The notes under the pieces: generated by a model | The model's input: the letters and a program-made list of their open reading frames with translations, nothing else | Databases searched by the model: none | What the model was told of the DNA's origin: nothing | Assembly: GCA_035776735.1 (NCBI GenBank) | Contig: DASSSO010000071.1 | Location: 1 to 20,701, forward strand | Direction: 5' to 3' | Length of the DNA: 20,701 bases | Source: JACDAN01 sp035776735 | Lineage (GTDB): Bacteria; Actinomycetota; Thermoleophilia; Gaiellales; Gaiellaceae | Position numbers and translations under genes: made by a program | Shown: positions 1 through 6,535 of the stretch, piece after piece | Layout: the number at the start of each line of letters is the position of its first letter | Position numbering within the stretch: position 1 is the first letter of the stretch

Positions 1-520
<520 letters not shown>

Positions 521-901
521 GTGCCGGTGGTCGCCGTCGAGGTCGAGAACCGGAGCGGGGCAGCGGTCGACGAGGCGGGCGCGGTCGAGCTCGCGCGGCG
601 CGTGCTCGCGGCCGAGGGGATCGACGAGGGCGAGCTCGGGCTCGCGTTCGTCCCGCCTGAGGAGAGCCGCGCGCTGAAGCAGGAGCACCTCGGGATCGAC
701 GAGGCGACGGACGTGCTCTCGTTCCCGCTCGACGGCCGCGAGGAGCTGCCCGCCGGGATGCCACGGGCGCTCGGCGACCTCGTCATCTGCCCGCAGGTGG
801 TCGGCGAGGAGTGGCGCGCGCCGCTCGTGCACGGGCTGCTGCACCTGCTCGGCTACGACCACGGCGCCGAGATGGAGGAGCGCGAGCGGATGCACGCATG
901 A
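521..901 (+). CDS. ybeY: Endoribonuclease YbeY (rRNA maturation factor)
   Basis: Single-strand-specific metallo-endoribonuclease family acting in 16S rRNA 3' maturation and ribosome quality control in the cytoplasm. The 126-residue protein has the family signature HGLLHLLGYDH, with the three zinc-ligand histidines at H104, H108 and H114. Upstream is the conserved segment TDVLSFPL (63-70), also typical of the family. It is short compared with the usual 150 or so residues and stops soon after the zinc motif, so the C-terminal helix is minimal. The GTG start directly abuts the phoH stop. An in-frame ATG is not available close by, and this start gives the normal N-terminal beta strand. The TGA stop overlaps the ATG of a 29-codon ORF as ATGA. 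Confidence 0.93.
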   Translation: MPVVAVEVENRSGAAVDEAGAVELARRVLAAEGIDEGELGLAFVPPEESRALKQEHLGIDEATDVLSFPLDGREELPAGMPRALGDLVICPQVVGEEWRAPLVHGLLHLLGYDHGAEMEERERMHA

Positions 902-987
902 TGACCGCGGTCGTCCTTCTCGGCCGCGAGCCGGTCGCGCCGGAGCTCCTCGCCGAGCGCTGGGCCGGGCTCGAGGGCGCAGCATGA
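898..987 (+). CDS. Putative 29-aa micro-ORF coupled between ybeY and dgkA-PAP2
   Basis: Small frame starting ATG-ATG at 898. Its start overlaps the ybeY stop (ATGA, 898-901) and its TGA stop overlaps the ATG of the kinase-phosphatase gene (ATGA, 984-987). The predicted peptide begins MMTAVVLLGREPV and ends GLEGAA; I recognise no family. The two perfect ATGA junctions are the only positive evidence. It may be a real small protein, a translational-coupling device carrying ribosomes from ybeY to the membrane enzyme, or the decayed end of a longer ybeY. Only comparison with relatives can separate these. Confidence 0.35.
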   Translation: MMTAVVLLGREPVAPELLAERWAGLEGAA

Positions 988-1706
988 GCGCCCGCCGCCC
1001 GCCCTCGATCATCGAGTCCTTCAACTTCGCCTTCGAGGGGATCATCCACGTGCTCCGCACGCAGCGGAACATGCGCATCCACTTTCTGATCGCCGCCGGA
1101 GTGCTGATCGGGGCGCTGATCGTCGGCGTGAGCAAGCTCGAGCTCGTCGTGCTGCTGATGGCGATCTCGTTCGTGCTGATCGCCGAGATGATCAACTCCG
1201 CGCTCGAGGCCGGGATCGACGTGGCGACGACGTCGTTCGACCCGCTCGCCAAGCTCGCCAAGGACATCGCCGCCGGCGCCGTCCTGATCGCGACCGTCAA
1301 CGCGGTCGCCGTCGGCTATCTGATCTTCGTCGACCGAGTCAAGGATCCGAGCTCGCGCACGCTCGACCGGATTCGCGACGCGCCGACGGAGATCACGCTC
1401 GTCGCGCTCGTCCTGACGGTGATCCTCGTCATCGGCGCGAAGGCCTACACCGGCCGCGGCCGGCCGCTCCGCGGCGGCCTGCCGTCAGGGCACTCGGCGA
1501 TCGCCTTCGCCGGCTGGATGGCGGCCACGTACATCCTCGGCGATTCGACCCACTGGTTCCTGATCTCGACGCTGACGTTCATCATGGCCCTGCTCGTGGC
1601 GCAGACGCGGATCGAGGCCGGCTTCCACTCCTTCGTCGAGGTCGTCTCCGGCGGCGTACTCGGCGCGCTGGTCACGCTCGTCCTCTTCCAGCTCTTCTGG
1701 TCGTGA
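984..1706 (+). CDS. Undecaprenol/diacylglycerol kinase fused to PAP2 phosphatase
   Basis: A 240-residue integral membrane protein with two domains. Residues about 8-118 are a DgkA-type lipid kinase: the catalytic signature EMINSALEAGID (68-79) supplies E68, N71 and E75, matching the Glu/Asn/Glu set of the family. In Gram-positives such enzymes usually phosphorylate undecaprenol. Residues about 135-240 are a PAP2 lipid phosphatase, with motif 1 KAYTGRGRP (153-161, fits K-x6-RP), motif 2 PSGH (167-170) and motif 3 TRIEAGFHSFVE (208-219). In motif 3 the arginine and histidine are kept, but the usual final Asp is Glu and the first Ser is Thr. The pairing suggests recycling of the C55 carrier for wall synthesis; this is inference. 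The start overlaps the micro-ORF stop, and its TGA overlaps the cdd GTG (1703-1706). Confidence 0.9.
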   Translation: MSARRPPSIIESFNFAFEGIIHVLRTQRNMRIHFLIAAGVLIGALIVGVSKLELVVLLMAISFVLIAEMINSALEAGIDVATTSFDPLAKLAKDIAAGAVLIATVNAVAVGYLIFVDRVKDPSSRTLDRIRDAPTEITLVALVLTVILVIGAKAYTGRGRPLRGGLPSGHSAIAFAGWMAATYILGDSTHWFLISTLTFIMALLVAQTRIEAGFHSFVEVVSGGVLGALVTLVLFQLFWS

Positions 1707-2074
1707 CGGACGCGGACCGGGAGCTGCTCGCACGGGCCGACGCGGCGGCGGCGAAGGCCTACGCGCCATACTCGAAGTTCCACGTCGGCGCTGCGGTGCG
1801 GACGCGGGACGGGCGCATCTTCGAAGGCGTCAACGTCGAGAACGCCGCCTACCCGCTCGGTATCTGCGGCGAGAAGACGGCGCTCGCAGCGGCTGCGTCG
1901 GCCGGCGTGCGACCGGGGGAGATCGAGGCGCTCGCGGTGAACGCCTCGCCGTGCGGGGGCTGCCGCCAGTGGTTCCACGAGTTCGGCATCGACCGGGTGA
2001 TCTACCGCCGCGCGAACGGCGAGATCGCGGTCACCACCCCCGACGAGCTCCTGCCCGATACGTTCGAGCTGTGA
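1703..2074 (+). CDS. cdd: Cytidine deaminase
   Basis: Zinc-dependent hydrolytic deaminase converting cytidine and deoxycytidine to uridine and deoxyuridine in pyrimidine salvage; cytoplasmic and usually tetrameric in this small form. The 123-residue protein carries the catalytic ICGEKTA (54-60: zinc ligand C55, proton-shuttle E57) and PCGGC (83-87: ligands C84 and C87). The substrate-binding N-terminus has YAPYSKFHVGAA and GVNVENAAY. The residue between Cys and Glu is Gly instead of the more common Ala, and PCGGC replaces the usual PCGAC; both are conservative. The GTG start overlaps the previous TGA, and its own TGA overlaps the era GTG. The dgkA-cdd-era order matches that of Firmicutes. Confidence 0.94.
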   Translation: MTDADRELLARADAAAAKAYAPYSKFHVGAAVRTRDGRIFEGVNVENAAYPLGICGEKTALAAAASAGVRPGEIEALAVNASPCGGCRQWFHEFGIDRVIYRRANGEIAVTTPDELLPDTFEL

Positions 2075-2931
2075 GGTCGGGCTTCGTTTCTGTCGCAGGG
2101 CGGCCGAACGTCGGCAAGTCGACGCTCGTGAACGCCCTGGCGGGCGGGAAGGTGGCGATCACCTCGGACAAGCCGCAGACGACCCGCCGGCGCATCTTCG
2201 GCGTGGCGAACGGACCGGATCATCAGCTCGTGCTCGCGGATCTTCCGGGCTTCCAGCGTCCGCGTGACGCGTTGACCGAGCACATGCAGCGGACGGTGGA
2301 CTCGTCGTTCGAGGACGTCGACGCCGTGTTGTTCGTGCTGGACGCGCGCGATCGCATCGGCGCCGGCGACCGCTTCATCGCGCGGCGGGTCTTCGAGCTC
2401 GGGGTTCCGGTCGTGATCGCCGTCAACAAGGTCGACCGGCTGAAGCCGGGCCACGTCGCCTCGCAGATGCAGACCGCCTCGCGGCTCGGCGACTTCCACG
2501 CGCTGCATCCCGTGAGCGCGAAGACGGGGGACGGGGTGGACGAGTTGCGTGCCGAGCTCGTCGAGCTGCTGCCCGAGGGGCCGGCGTACTTCCCGCTCGA
2601 CCAGCGGACCGATCTCTCGATGGAGGAGCAGATCGCCGAGCTCGTCCGCGAGAAGGCGATCCAGCTGACGCGCGACGAGGTTCCGCACTCGATCACCGCC
2701 GCGGTCGAGGAACTGGAGGAGAAGGTCGTGCGGGTCGTGGTCTACGTCGAGACCGACTCGCAGAAACAGATCCTCGTCGGCAAGGGCGGCTCGATGGTCC
2801 GGGAGATCGGGACGAGGGCGCGGCCGGAGGTGGAGGCCCTGGTGGGGCATCCCGTCTTTCTCGAGCTGATGGTCAAGGTGCGGCCGAAGTGGCGGCGCGA
2901 CGAGCGCATGCTCGAGCGGCTGGGCCTCTGA
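2071..2931 (+). CDS. era: GTPase Era
   Basis: Ras-like GTPase that binds 16S rRNA and assists 30S assembly. The 286-residue protein has G1 GRPNVGKS (10-17), the switch region TTRRR, G3 DLPGF, G4 NKVD and G5 SAK. It ends with a C-terminal KH RNA-binding domain including QILVGKGGSMVREIG and the closing VRPKWRRDERMLERLGL. The frame stays open upstream to 1951, but GTG at 2071 is chosen. It overlaps the cdd stop as GTGA, and it places the beta-1 strand SGFVSVAG directly at the N-terminus as in other Era proteins. The upstream extension reads cdd out of frame. This is the last gene of the + cluster. recO, which often follows era, is absent; the next genes are on the other strand. Confidence 0.95.
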   Translation: MRSGFVSVAGRPNVGKSTLVNALAGGKVAITSDKPQTTRRRIFGVANGPDHQLVLADLPGFQRPRDALTEHMQRTVDSSFEDVDAVLFVLDARDRIGAGDRFIARRVFELGVPVVIAVNKVDRLKPGHVASQMQTASRLGDFHALHPVSAKTGDGVDELRAELVELLPEGPAYFPLDQRTDLSMEEQIAELVREKAIQLTRDEVPHSITAAVEELEEKVVRVVVYVETDSQKQILVGKGGSMVREIGTRARPEVEALVGHPVFLELMVKVRPKWRRDERMLERLGL

Positions 2932-3041
2932 GCCCGGCGCACTTTCGGCGCGGACGCGTCACAGACACGCGCGGAGTTCCGGACTAGGATCGACAGCGGG
3001 TGGTGGCCCGGGGTGGCCCCAGGCGAGGGGCGCCCGGAGCG
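2932..3041. other. Convergent intergenic region era / DUF1761 gene
   Basis: 110 bases between convergent genes. It has a short run identical to half of the hairpin repeat found near pfkA (actttcggcg, 2941-2950) but no partner arm, a TAGGAT box at 2985-2990, and a small gggg-tgg-cccc hairpin at 3010-3020. I see no convincing terminator and no gene. Confidence 0.5.
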
Positions 3042-3446
3042 CTACTCCCAAGCGCCGTGGATGGCGCCCATCAGCACCAGCGCCACCAGCTGATAGCCCG
3101 CGTTGATCAGCCACAGCTCGCGCGGCCTGCCGCTGAAGTAGGTCGTCACTGCAAGCACCGTGGCCACGAAGCCGACCCAGGCGAGCCCGCCGACGAGCGC
3201 CCCGTTCCAGAGATCGTCCACCTCCGCCCAGCGCATGATCCGCGCGAGCGCGTACGAGGTGACGAGCGCGGCGACCGCGGACAGCAGGTAGCCGAGCGCG
3301 GCGTCACCGAGCTCCTCCCGCGTCCGCCCGACGGCCCGCATCCACCTGTCTGCGAAGAGGATCGGCGAGTACCAGAGCGCGCCCAGCACCATCGGCACCA
3401 GCGCGGCGACGAGGACGGCGAGGTAGTTGACGTCGACGTCCTGCAC
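3042..3446 (-). CDS. DUF1761 family membrane protein
   Basis: A 134-residue protein that is mostly four hydrophobic helices (about residues 7-25, 52-71, 82-102 and 110-129). The motif LGALWYSPILF (21-31) at the end of helix 1, followed by a basic amphipathic WMRAVGR, is characteristic of DUF1761 (PF08570). The function of the family is unknown. Another family-like feature is the end WLINAGYQLVALVLMGAI, with a short polar tail GAWE. The start is GTG at 3446. The gene lies 12 bases downstream of the methyltransferase on the same strand, so they are probably one transcript. Its 3' end faces era. I propose no function. Confidence 0.85.
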   Translation of the reverse strand: MQDVDVNYLAVLVAALVPMVLGALWYSPILFADRWMRAVGRTREELGDAALGYLLSAVAALVTSYALARIMRWAEVDDLWNGALVGGLAWVGFVATVLAVTTYFSGRPRELWLINAGYQLVALVLMGAIHGAWE

Positions 3447-3458
3447 GCGGCGATTCTC

Positions 3459-4232
3459 TCACTGGCTCCGGACGCGGAGCAGCACGAGATCCTGGGGCCG
3501 ATTGCCCTTCGCACCCTCCGGGAGATACGAGACGACCTCGAACCACGGCTTCACCAGCCGCTCGAGCGCGCCGGGCGGATGAAACGCGGTGCAGAGGTTC
3601 GTCCCGGCGACGACGCCCCAGCGGACGACGATCTCGCCGGCGTCGAAGAGTCGCTGTTCGTCGGGCTTCAGCCGGACGCGGTAGGGCTCCCCGTGCACGC
3701 TGACGAGCACCCAGCGACGGGCGACGCGGGCGAGCTCCTCGAGCCAGCGGCGCTGCGTGTCGACCGGAAGGTGGGTCAGCACGGACATGGCGTAGACGAG
3801 GTCGTAGGAGTTGTCCGCTGCTTCGAGCGGCGGTTCGGCCCCGTTCACACCGAACGTGCCGAACGGCAGGTTCTCACGGCACCACGCGATCAGCGTCGGA
3901 TTGAAGTCCGTCCCGTGGAGCTCGGCGGGCAGGTCGCGCCACCACCTGATCACGCGGCCGCAGCCGCAGCCGAAGTCGAGGATCGAGCGCATCGACTCGA
4001 GTCGCTCCGGGACGGCGTCGCGGATCGACTCGGCGGCCGCCCTCCCACCCTCGAGGAACCAGTCCGCCTGCGGGACGCCGGCGACCATCAGGCGGAGGCG
4101 GGCGGGCGGCAGCGGGAGCCCGTCGTCCGCCGTGCCGCCGCGCCCGCGAAGCGCGCGCAGCCCCTCGTAGACGCGGTAGGCGGGGAGGAGGAGCCCGAGC
4201 CGGTTCAGCATCCCGAGGAGGCGCCGCTTCAC
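3459..4232 (-). CDS. Class I SAM-dependent methyltransferase
   Basis: A 257-residue Rossmann-fold methyltransferase. Motif I is ILDFGCGCGR (84-93), the acidic end of strand 2 is HGTDFNP (106-112), and motif IV-like NSYDLVYAMSVLTHLP (141-156) is followed by WLEELARVARRWVLVSVHGE, the usual post-motif helix and strand. Residues 1-80 form an N-terminal helical region containing PPARLRLMVAG and ADWFLEGG. That arrangement is seen in methyltransferases encoded near glycan or cell-surface genes, but the substrate cannot be told from sequence. The GTG start at 4232 is preceded, on its own strand, by TAGATT eight bases upstream with no Shine-Dalgarno, which suggests a leaderless mRNA. The DUF1761 gene follows after 12 bases. 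Confidence 0.88.
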   Translation of the reverse strand: MKRRLLGMLNRLGLLLPAYRVYEGLRALRGRGGTADDGLPLPPARLRLMVAGVPQADWFLEGGRAAAESIRDAVPERLESMRSILDFGCGCGRVIRWWRDLPAELHGTDFNPTLIAWCRENLPFGTFGVNGAEPPLEAADNSYDLVYAMSVLTHLPVDTQRRWLEELARVARRWVLVSVHGEPYRVRLKPDEQRLFDAGEIVVRWGVVAGTNLCTAFHPPGALERLVKPWFEVVSYLPEGAKGNRPQDLVLLRVRSQ

Positions 4233-4238
4233 AGCGGC

Positions 4239-4248
4239 GCAATCTATT
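4239..4248 (-). promoter_or_regulatory. Candidate -10 box for the methyltransferase gene
   Basis: On the minus strand TAGATT (complement of 4241-4246) lies eight bases before the GTG start at 4232, with no ribosome binding site between. It fits the TAnnnT -10 pattern with leaderless initiation. No clear -35 is visible. Confidence 0.35.
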
Positions 4249-4274
4249 GGGGCGCGCCGCCCGGCCGTGGGTCG

Positions 4275-4285
4275 AGGGCTACACT
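4275..4285 (+). promoter_or_regulatory. Candidate extended -10 element AGGGCTACACT
   Basis: AGGGCTACACT ends six bases before an ATG at 4292. The same core, AGGGCTACMCT, occurs just upstream of the lipoprotein gene (8151-8161) and tRNA-Leu (11560-11570). The TACACT hexamer fits a -10 box for a leaderless transcript of the small reading frame that follows. Confidence 0.4.
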
Positions 4286-4291
4286 CAACCG

Positions 4292-4424
4292 ATGGCCAAG
4301 GCGCCCGCTCAAACGGGTCGTGCGCGGCCGCGCCGATCGCCAGGGCCCGTACGAGATCGCGGCGTTCCTGGAGCTGAAGACGGGTCTGGCACCCGATCGG
4401 CGTCTGAGCTGCCTTCGTATCTAG
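4292..4424 (+). pseudogene. Small frame-disrupted gene remnant of unknown function
   Basis: An ATG at 4292 sits right behind a promoter-like box. Its own frame (MAKAPAQTGRARP...) looks coding only for about 14 codons, after which third-position GC falls. From about 4320 the +1-shifted frame takes over with near-uniform G/C third positions. It reads RADRQGPYEIAAFLELK and then TGLAPDRR before a TAG at 4422. The simplest reading is one short gene of about 44 codons with a one-base insertion, genuine or an assembly error. Alternatives are a separate 34-aa ORF from GTG 4320, or a programmed +1 shift. I do not recognise the peptide. Confidence 0.4.
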
Positions 4425-4540
4425 ATCAGGTTGCCCCCGCCTCCTCCCCGATGCGAGCCTAGCCGCGCCGTCCGCGCAGATGTGTCACGGGAGCGTGCCG
4501 GAACGGTGAAGATGCCGGGCGTGACTCCTCGGGTGGGCAG
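4425..4540. other. Intergenic stretch before the IGPS-like gene
   Basis: This is the rest of the roughly 310-base region (4233-4540) without a confident intact gene. An 11-codon frame at 4512-4544 ends by overlapping the GTG at 4541, but it carries no recognisable leader-peptide signal. I see no promoter box, terminator or riboswitch fold that I would defend. Confidence 0.4.
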
Positions 4541-5116
4541 GTGACCGAGCGCAGGCTGAGCCACGCGATCGCCGAGGGCGATGGGATCTCCGTCATCGCC
4601 CTCGTCGACGGTGCCGAGGCGGCTCGCGCCGCCGAGGAGGCCGGCGCCGAGTGCGTGCTCGTCGCCGCCCCACACGAGGCGGGCCTCTCGGCGATCCGGG
4701 CCGCCACCGAGCTGCCGATCCTCGTCGTCTTCGACCGCGATCGCCCGGTGCCCGAGGAGGCCGACGCCTGCATCGTGGACGTCCGGGACGACGACCGCGA
4801 GTGGCTGGAGGCCGTGCGCGCGGACCTGGCAGGCCGGGCCGAGCTCGCCCCCCGCATCTCCACCGAGGAACACCTCGAGTTCGTCCTCGAGGAGCTCGAC
4901 CCGGAAGTGCTCGTCCTCGGCGCGGACGGCGACGAGCCGCTCGCGGAGGCGCTCGAGCTCCTGCCGGACGTCCCGGCCGGGAAGCTCGCGATCGCGGACG
5001 TCGGCGCACGCACGCGGGACGAGGTCGTCGAGCTCGAGCGGGCGGGCGTCGACGGGGTCATCGTCTCCGCCGGGAACATCGCCGACCTCGTGGGCACGGC
5101 CCCGCCGGAAGCCTGA
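4541..5116 (+). CDS. Degenerate IGPS-like TIM-barrel protein
   Basis: A 191-residue protein resembling indole-3-glycerol-phosphate synthase (TrpC). The N-terminal LSHAIAEGDGISVIALVDG and EAARAAEEAGAECVLVA recall the first barrel strands. The end KLAIADVGARTRDEVVELER and then AGVDGVIVSAG (148-178) aligns with the last TrpC strands, where the active enzyme has SESGI-(K/R)-T-R-x-D-V. Here SESGI is replaced by IADVGA. The Lys-Asp-Phe and Asn-Asn-Arg motifs of active enzymes are not visible, and the protein is about 70 residues shorter than TrpC. Normal tryptophan biosynthesis is therefore unlikely. No other trp gene is nearby. The GTG start has no strong Shine-Dalgarno. The next gene starts 10 bases downstream. 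Its role is unknown; it may be a phosphate-binding barrel reused for another purpose. Confidence 0.7.
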   Translation: MTERRLSHAIAEGDGISVIALVDGAEAARAAEEAGAECVLVAAPHEAGLSAIRAATELPILVVFDRDRPVPEEADACIVDVRDDDREWLEAVRADLAGRAELAPRISTEEHLEFVLEELDPEVLVLGADGDEPLAEALELLPDVPAGKLAIADVGARTRDEVVELERAGVDGVIVSAGNIADLVGTAPPEA

Positions 5117-5126
5117 TCCGCGCGCG

Positions 5127-6527
5127 GTGCCGCGCGGGCTGACCCTCGCACGGGAGCCGAGCCGGTGGGGGAACCGCTGGCTCGCGCTCGGAGCGCTTCT
5201 CGCCGGGGCGGCCGCGATCCGGCTCGCCGGCGTCCGTTACGGCCTCCCGTTCCCCCTCCTCAACCCGGGCGAGGAGAGCATCGTCCCGCGCGCCTGGAGC
5301 ATGAGCCACGGCGGCGGCCTCGACCCCGATTGGTTCGAGTACCCGAGCCTCCTGATGTACGCGATCGCACCGTTCCAGAGCTGGACGGACGATCCTTCGT
5401 ACCTCTCCGCCCGCCTGGTCGTCGTCGCCCTCGGGCTCGCGGGGGTCGCCGCCGCCTGGTGGCTCGGCGGCCGCGCCTACGGGACGATGGCCGGATTCGT
5501 CGCGGCGGCGGTCACCGCCGTCGAGGTCACGCATGTCGAGTACTCGCGAATGGCGGTCACGGACGTCCCGATGACGCTCGGCGTCGCCGCCGCTCTGGCG
5601 CTCATGGTCACCGGGCGCCTGCCCTCCGCGGGGGCCGTGATCGGGATCGCCGCCGGGTTCAAGTACCCCGCGTTCACGCTGCTCGTGCCGCTCGTGGTCG
5701 CCGGCTGGGGGCAGTGGCGCCGCCTCGCGCTCTCGGCGGCGCTGGCGCCGCTCGCCTTCCTGGTGACGAGCCCGTACTTCGCAATCCACCTCGGCGAGGC
5801 GCTCGGCGACGTCCGTCGGGTCCAGGAGCTCGGTCGCAAGGGATGGCTCGGGTTCGAGAACGACCACGCCGCCCCGATCGCCTTCGTCGACCGGCTCTGG
5901 GAGGGGATGGGCCCGGCGCTGCTCGTCGCCCTGCTCGGCCTCGTGCTCGCCCTCGTCCACCGGACCTACGCCGACCGGATCCTCGCGGCGTTCGTGCTCG
6001 CCTACTTCGCGACCCTGCTCCCGCTCGACGCGCACTTCGACCGCTACGTGCTCCCGCTCGTTCCTGCGCTCGGCGCCCTCGCCGGCCGGGTGCGCGCGCT
6101 CGCTTCGGTGACGCTTCTCCTGCTCGTCATCCCGGCCGTGTGGGCGATCGGAGACACGGCGCCGCTGAGGAAGACCGACACGCGGGTCGCGGCGCAAGAC
6201 TGGATGGAGGAGAACCTAACCCCGGGCGTGCTCGTCGCCGCCGACCCGTCGACGGCGACGCCCGAGAGCGTGCGGCCGCTCCGGCTCGCGCTTCCCGGCC
6301 CCGGGCGTTCTCCCGATCCCGAGCGCGACCTCGGACGGCTTCGCGAGCTCGGCGTCGGCTACGTCGTCGTCACGGGCGCCGTCGCCGACCTCGTCACGGC
6401 GGCGGGAGACCGCTATCCGCGCGACGTGCGCTTCTACGACCAGCTCGAGCGGCAGGGGAACCGGCGCTTCTACCGGGCGGCGAACGGCAAACTGGCTGGA
6501 CCTTGGGTAGCGGTGTACGAGCTGTAG
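5127..6527 (+). CDS. GT39/ArnT-type polytopic glycosyltransferase
   Basis: A 466-residue membrane protein with about ten or more hydrophobic helices. The N-terminal helix ends in IRLAGVRYGLPFPLLNPGEE. In GT-C enzymes of this type the first extracytoplasmic loop carries an Asp-Glu pair followed by a conserved stretch. Here the pair is Glu49-Glu50, followed by VPRAWSM and GGLDPDWFEYPSLLMY (62-77), a strong match to PMT_2-like proteins. Such enzymes move a sugar from a polyprenyl-phosphate donor to a protein, lipid or polymer outside the membrane. The last 130 residues form a soluble domain (from about VAAQDWMEENLTPG), also common in this group. GTG 5127 is chosen because it lies 10 bases after the previous stop; the frame is open further upstream only antagonistically to that gene. 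The SpeE-like gene follows after 8 bases. Confidence 0.82.
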   Translation: MPRGLTLAREPSRWGNRWLALGALLAGAAAIRLAGVRYGLPFPLLNPGEESIVPRAWSMSHGGGLDPDWFEYPSLLMYAIAPFQSWTDDPSYLSARLVVVALGLAGVAAAWWLGGRAYGTMAGFVAAAVTAVEVTHVEYSRMAVTDVPMTLGVAAALALMVTGRLPSAGAVIGIAAGFKYPAFTLLVPLVVAGWGQWRRLALSAALAPLAFLVTSPYFAIHLGEALGDVRRVQELGRKGWLGFENDHAAPIAFVDRLWEGMGPALLVALLGLVLALVHRTYADRILAAFVLAYFATLLPLDAHFDRYVLPLVPALGALAGRVRALASVTLLLLVIPAVWAIGDTAPLRKTDTRVAAQDWMEENLTPGVLVAADPSTATPESVRPLRLALPGPGRSPDPERDLGRLRELGVGYVVVTGAVADLVTAAGDRYPRDVRFYDQLERQGNRRFYRAANGKLAGPWVAVYEL

Positions 6528-6535
6528 AGGGGTCC

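Noticed and set aside
2941..2950. Third copy of the TCGCCGAAAG hairpin after era
   Set aside because: Only ten bases of one arm match and no complementary arm is present, so chance is possible.
2985..3010. TAGGAT box before GTG-GTG at about 3000 as promoter of an antisense RNA or protein
   Set aside because: There is no coding signal downstream on that strand, and a single hexamer is too weak.
3000..4424. 474-codon open frame on the + strand across 3000-4424
   Set aside because: It is antisense to the DUF1761 and methyltransferase genes, has low-complexity Arg/Pro/Ala/Asp-rich translation, and is explained by GC-rich codon bias. Only its last 35 codons may be coding.
4512..4544. Eleven-codon leader peptide before the IGPS-like gene
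   Set aside because: It has no Trp codons, no attenuator hairpins and no Shine-Dalgarno; such short frames arise by chance.
5165..6535. Upstream extension of the SpeE-like frame
   Set aside because: It overlaps the glycosyltransferase gene in another frame with Arg/Pro-rich translation. The membrane domain starts after GTG 6536.
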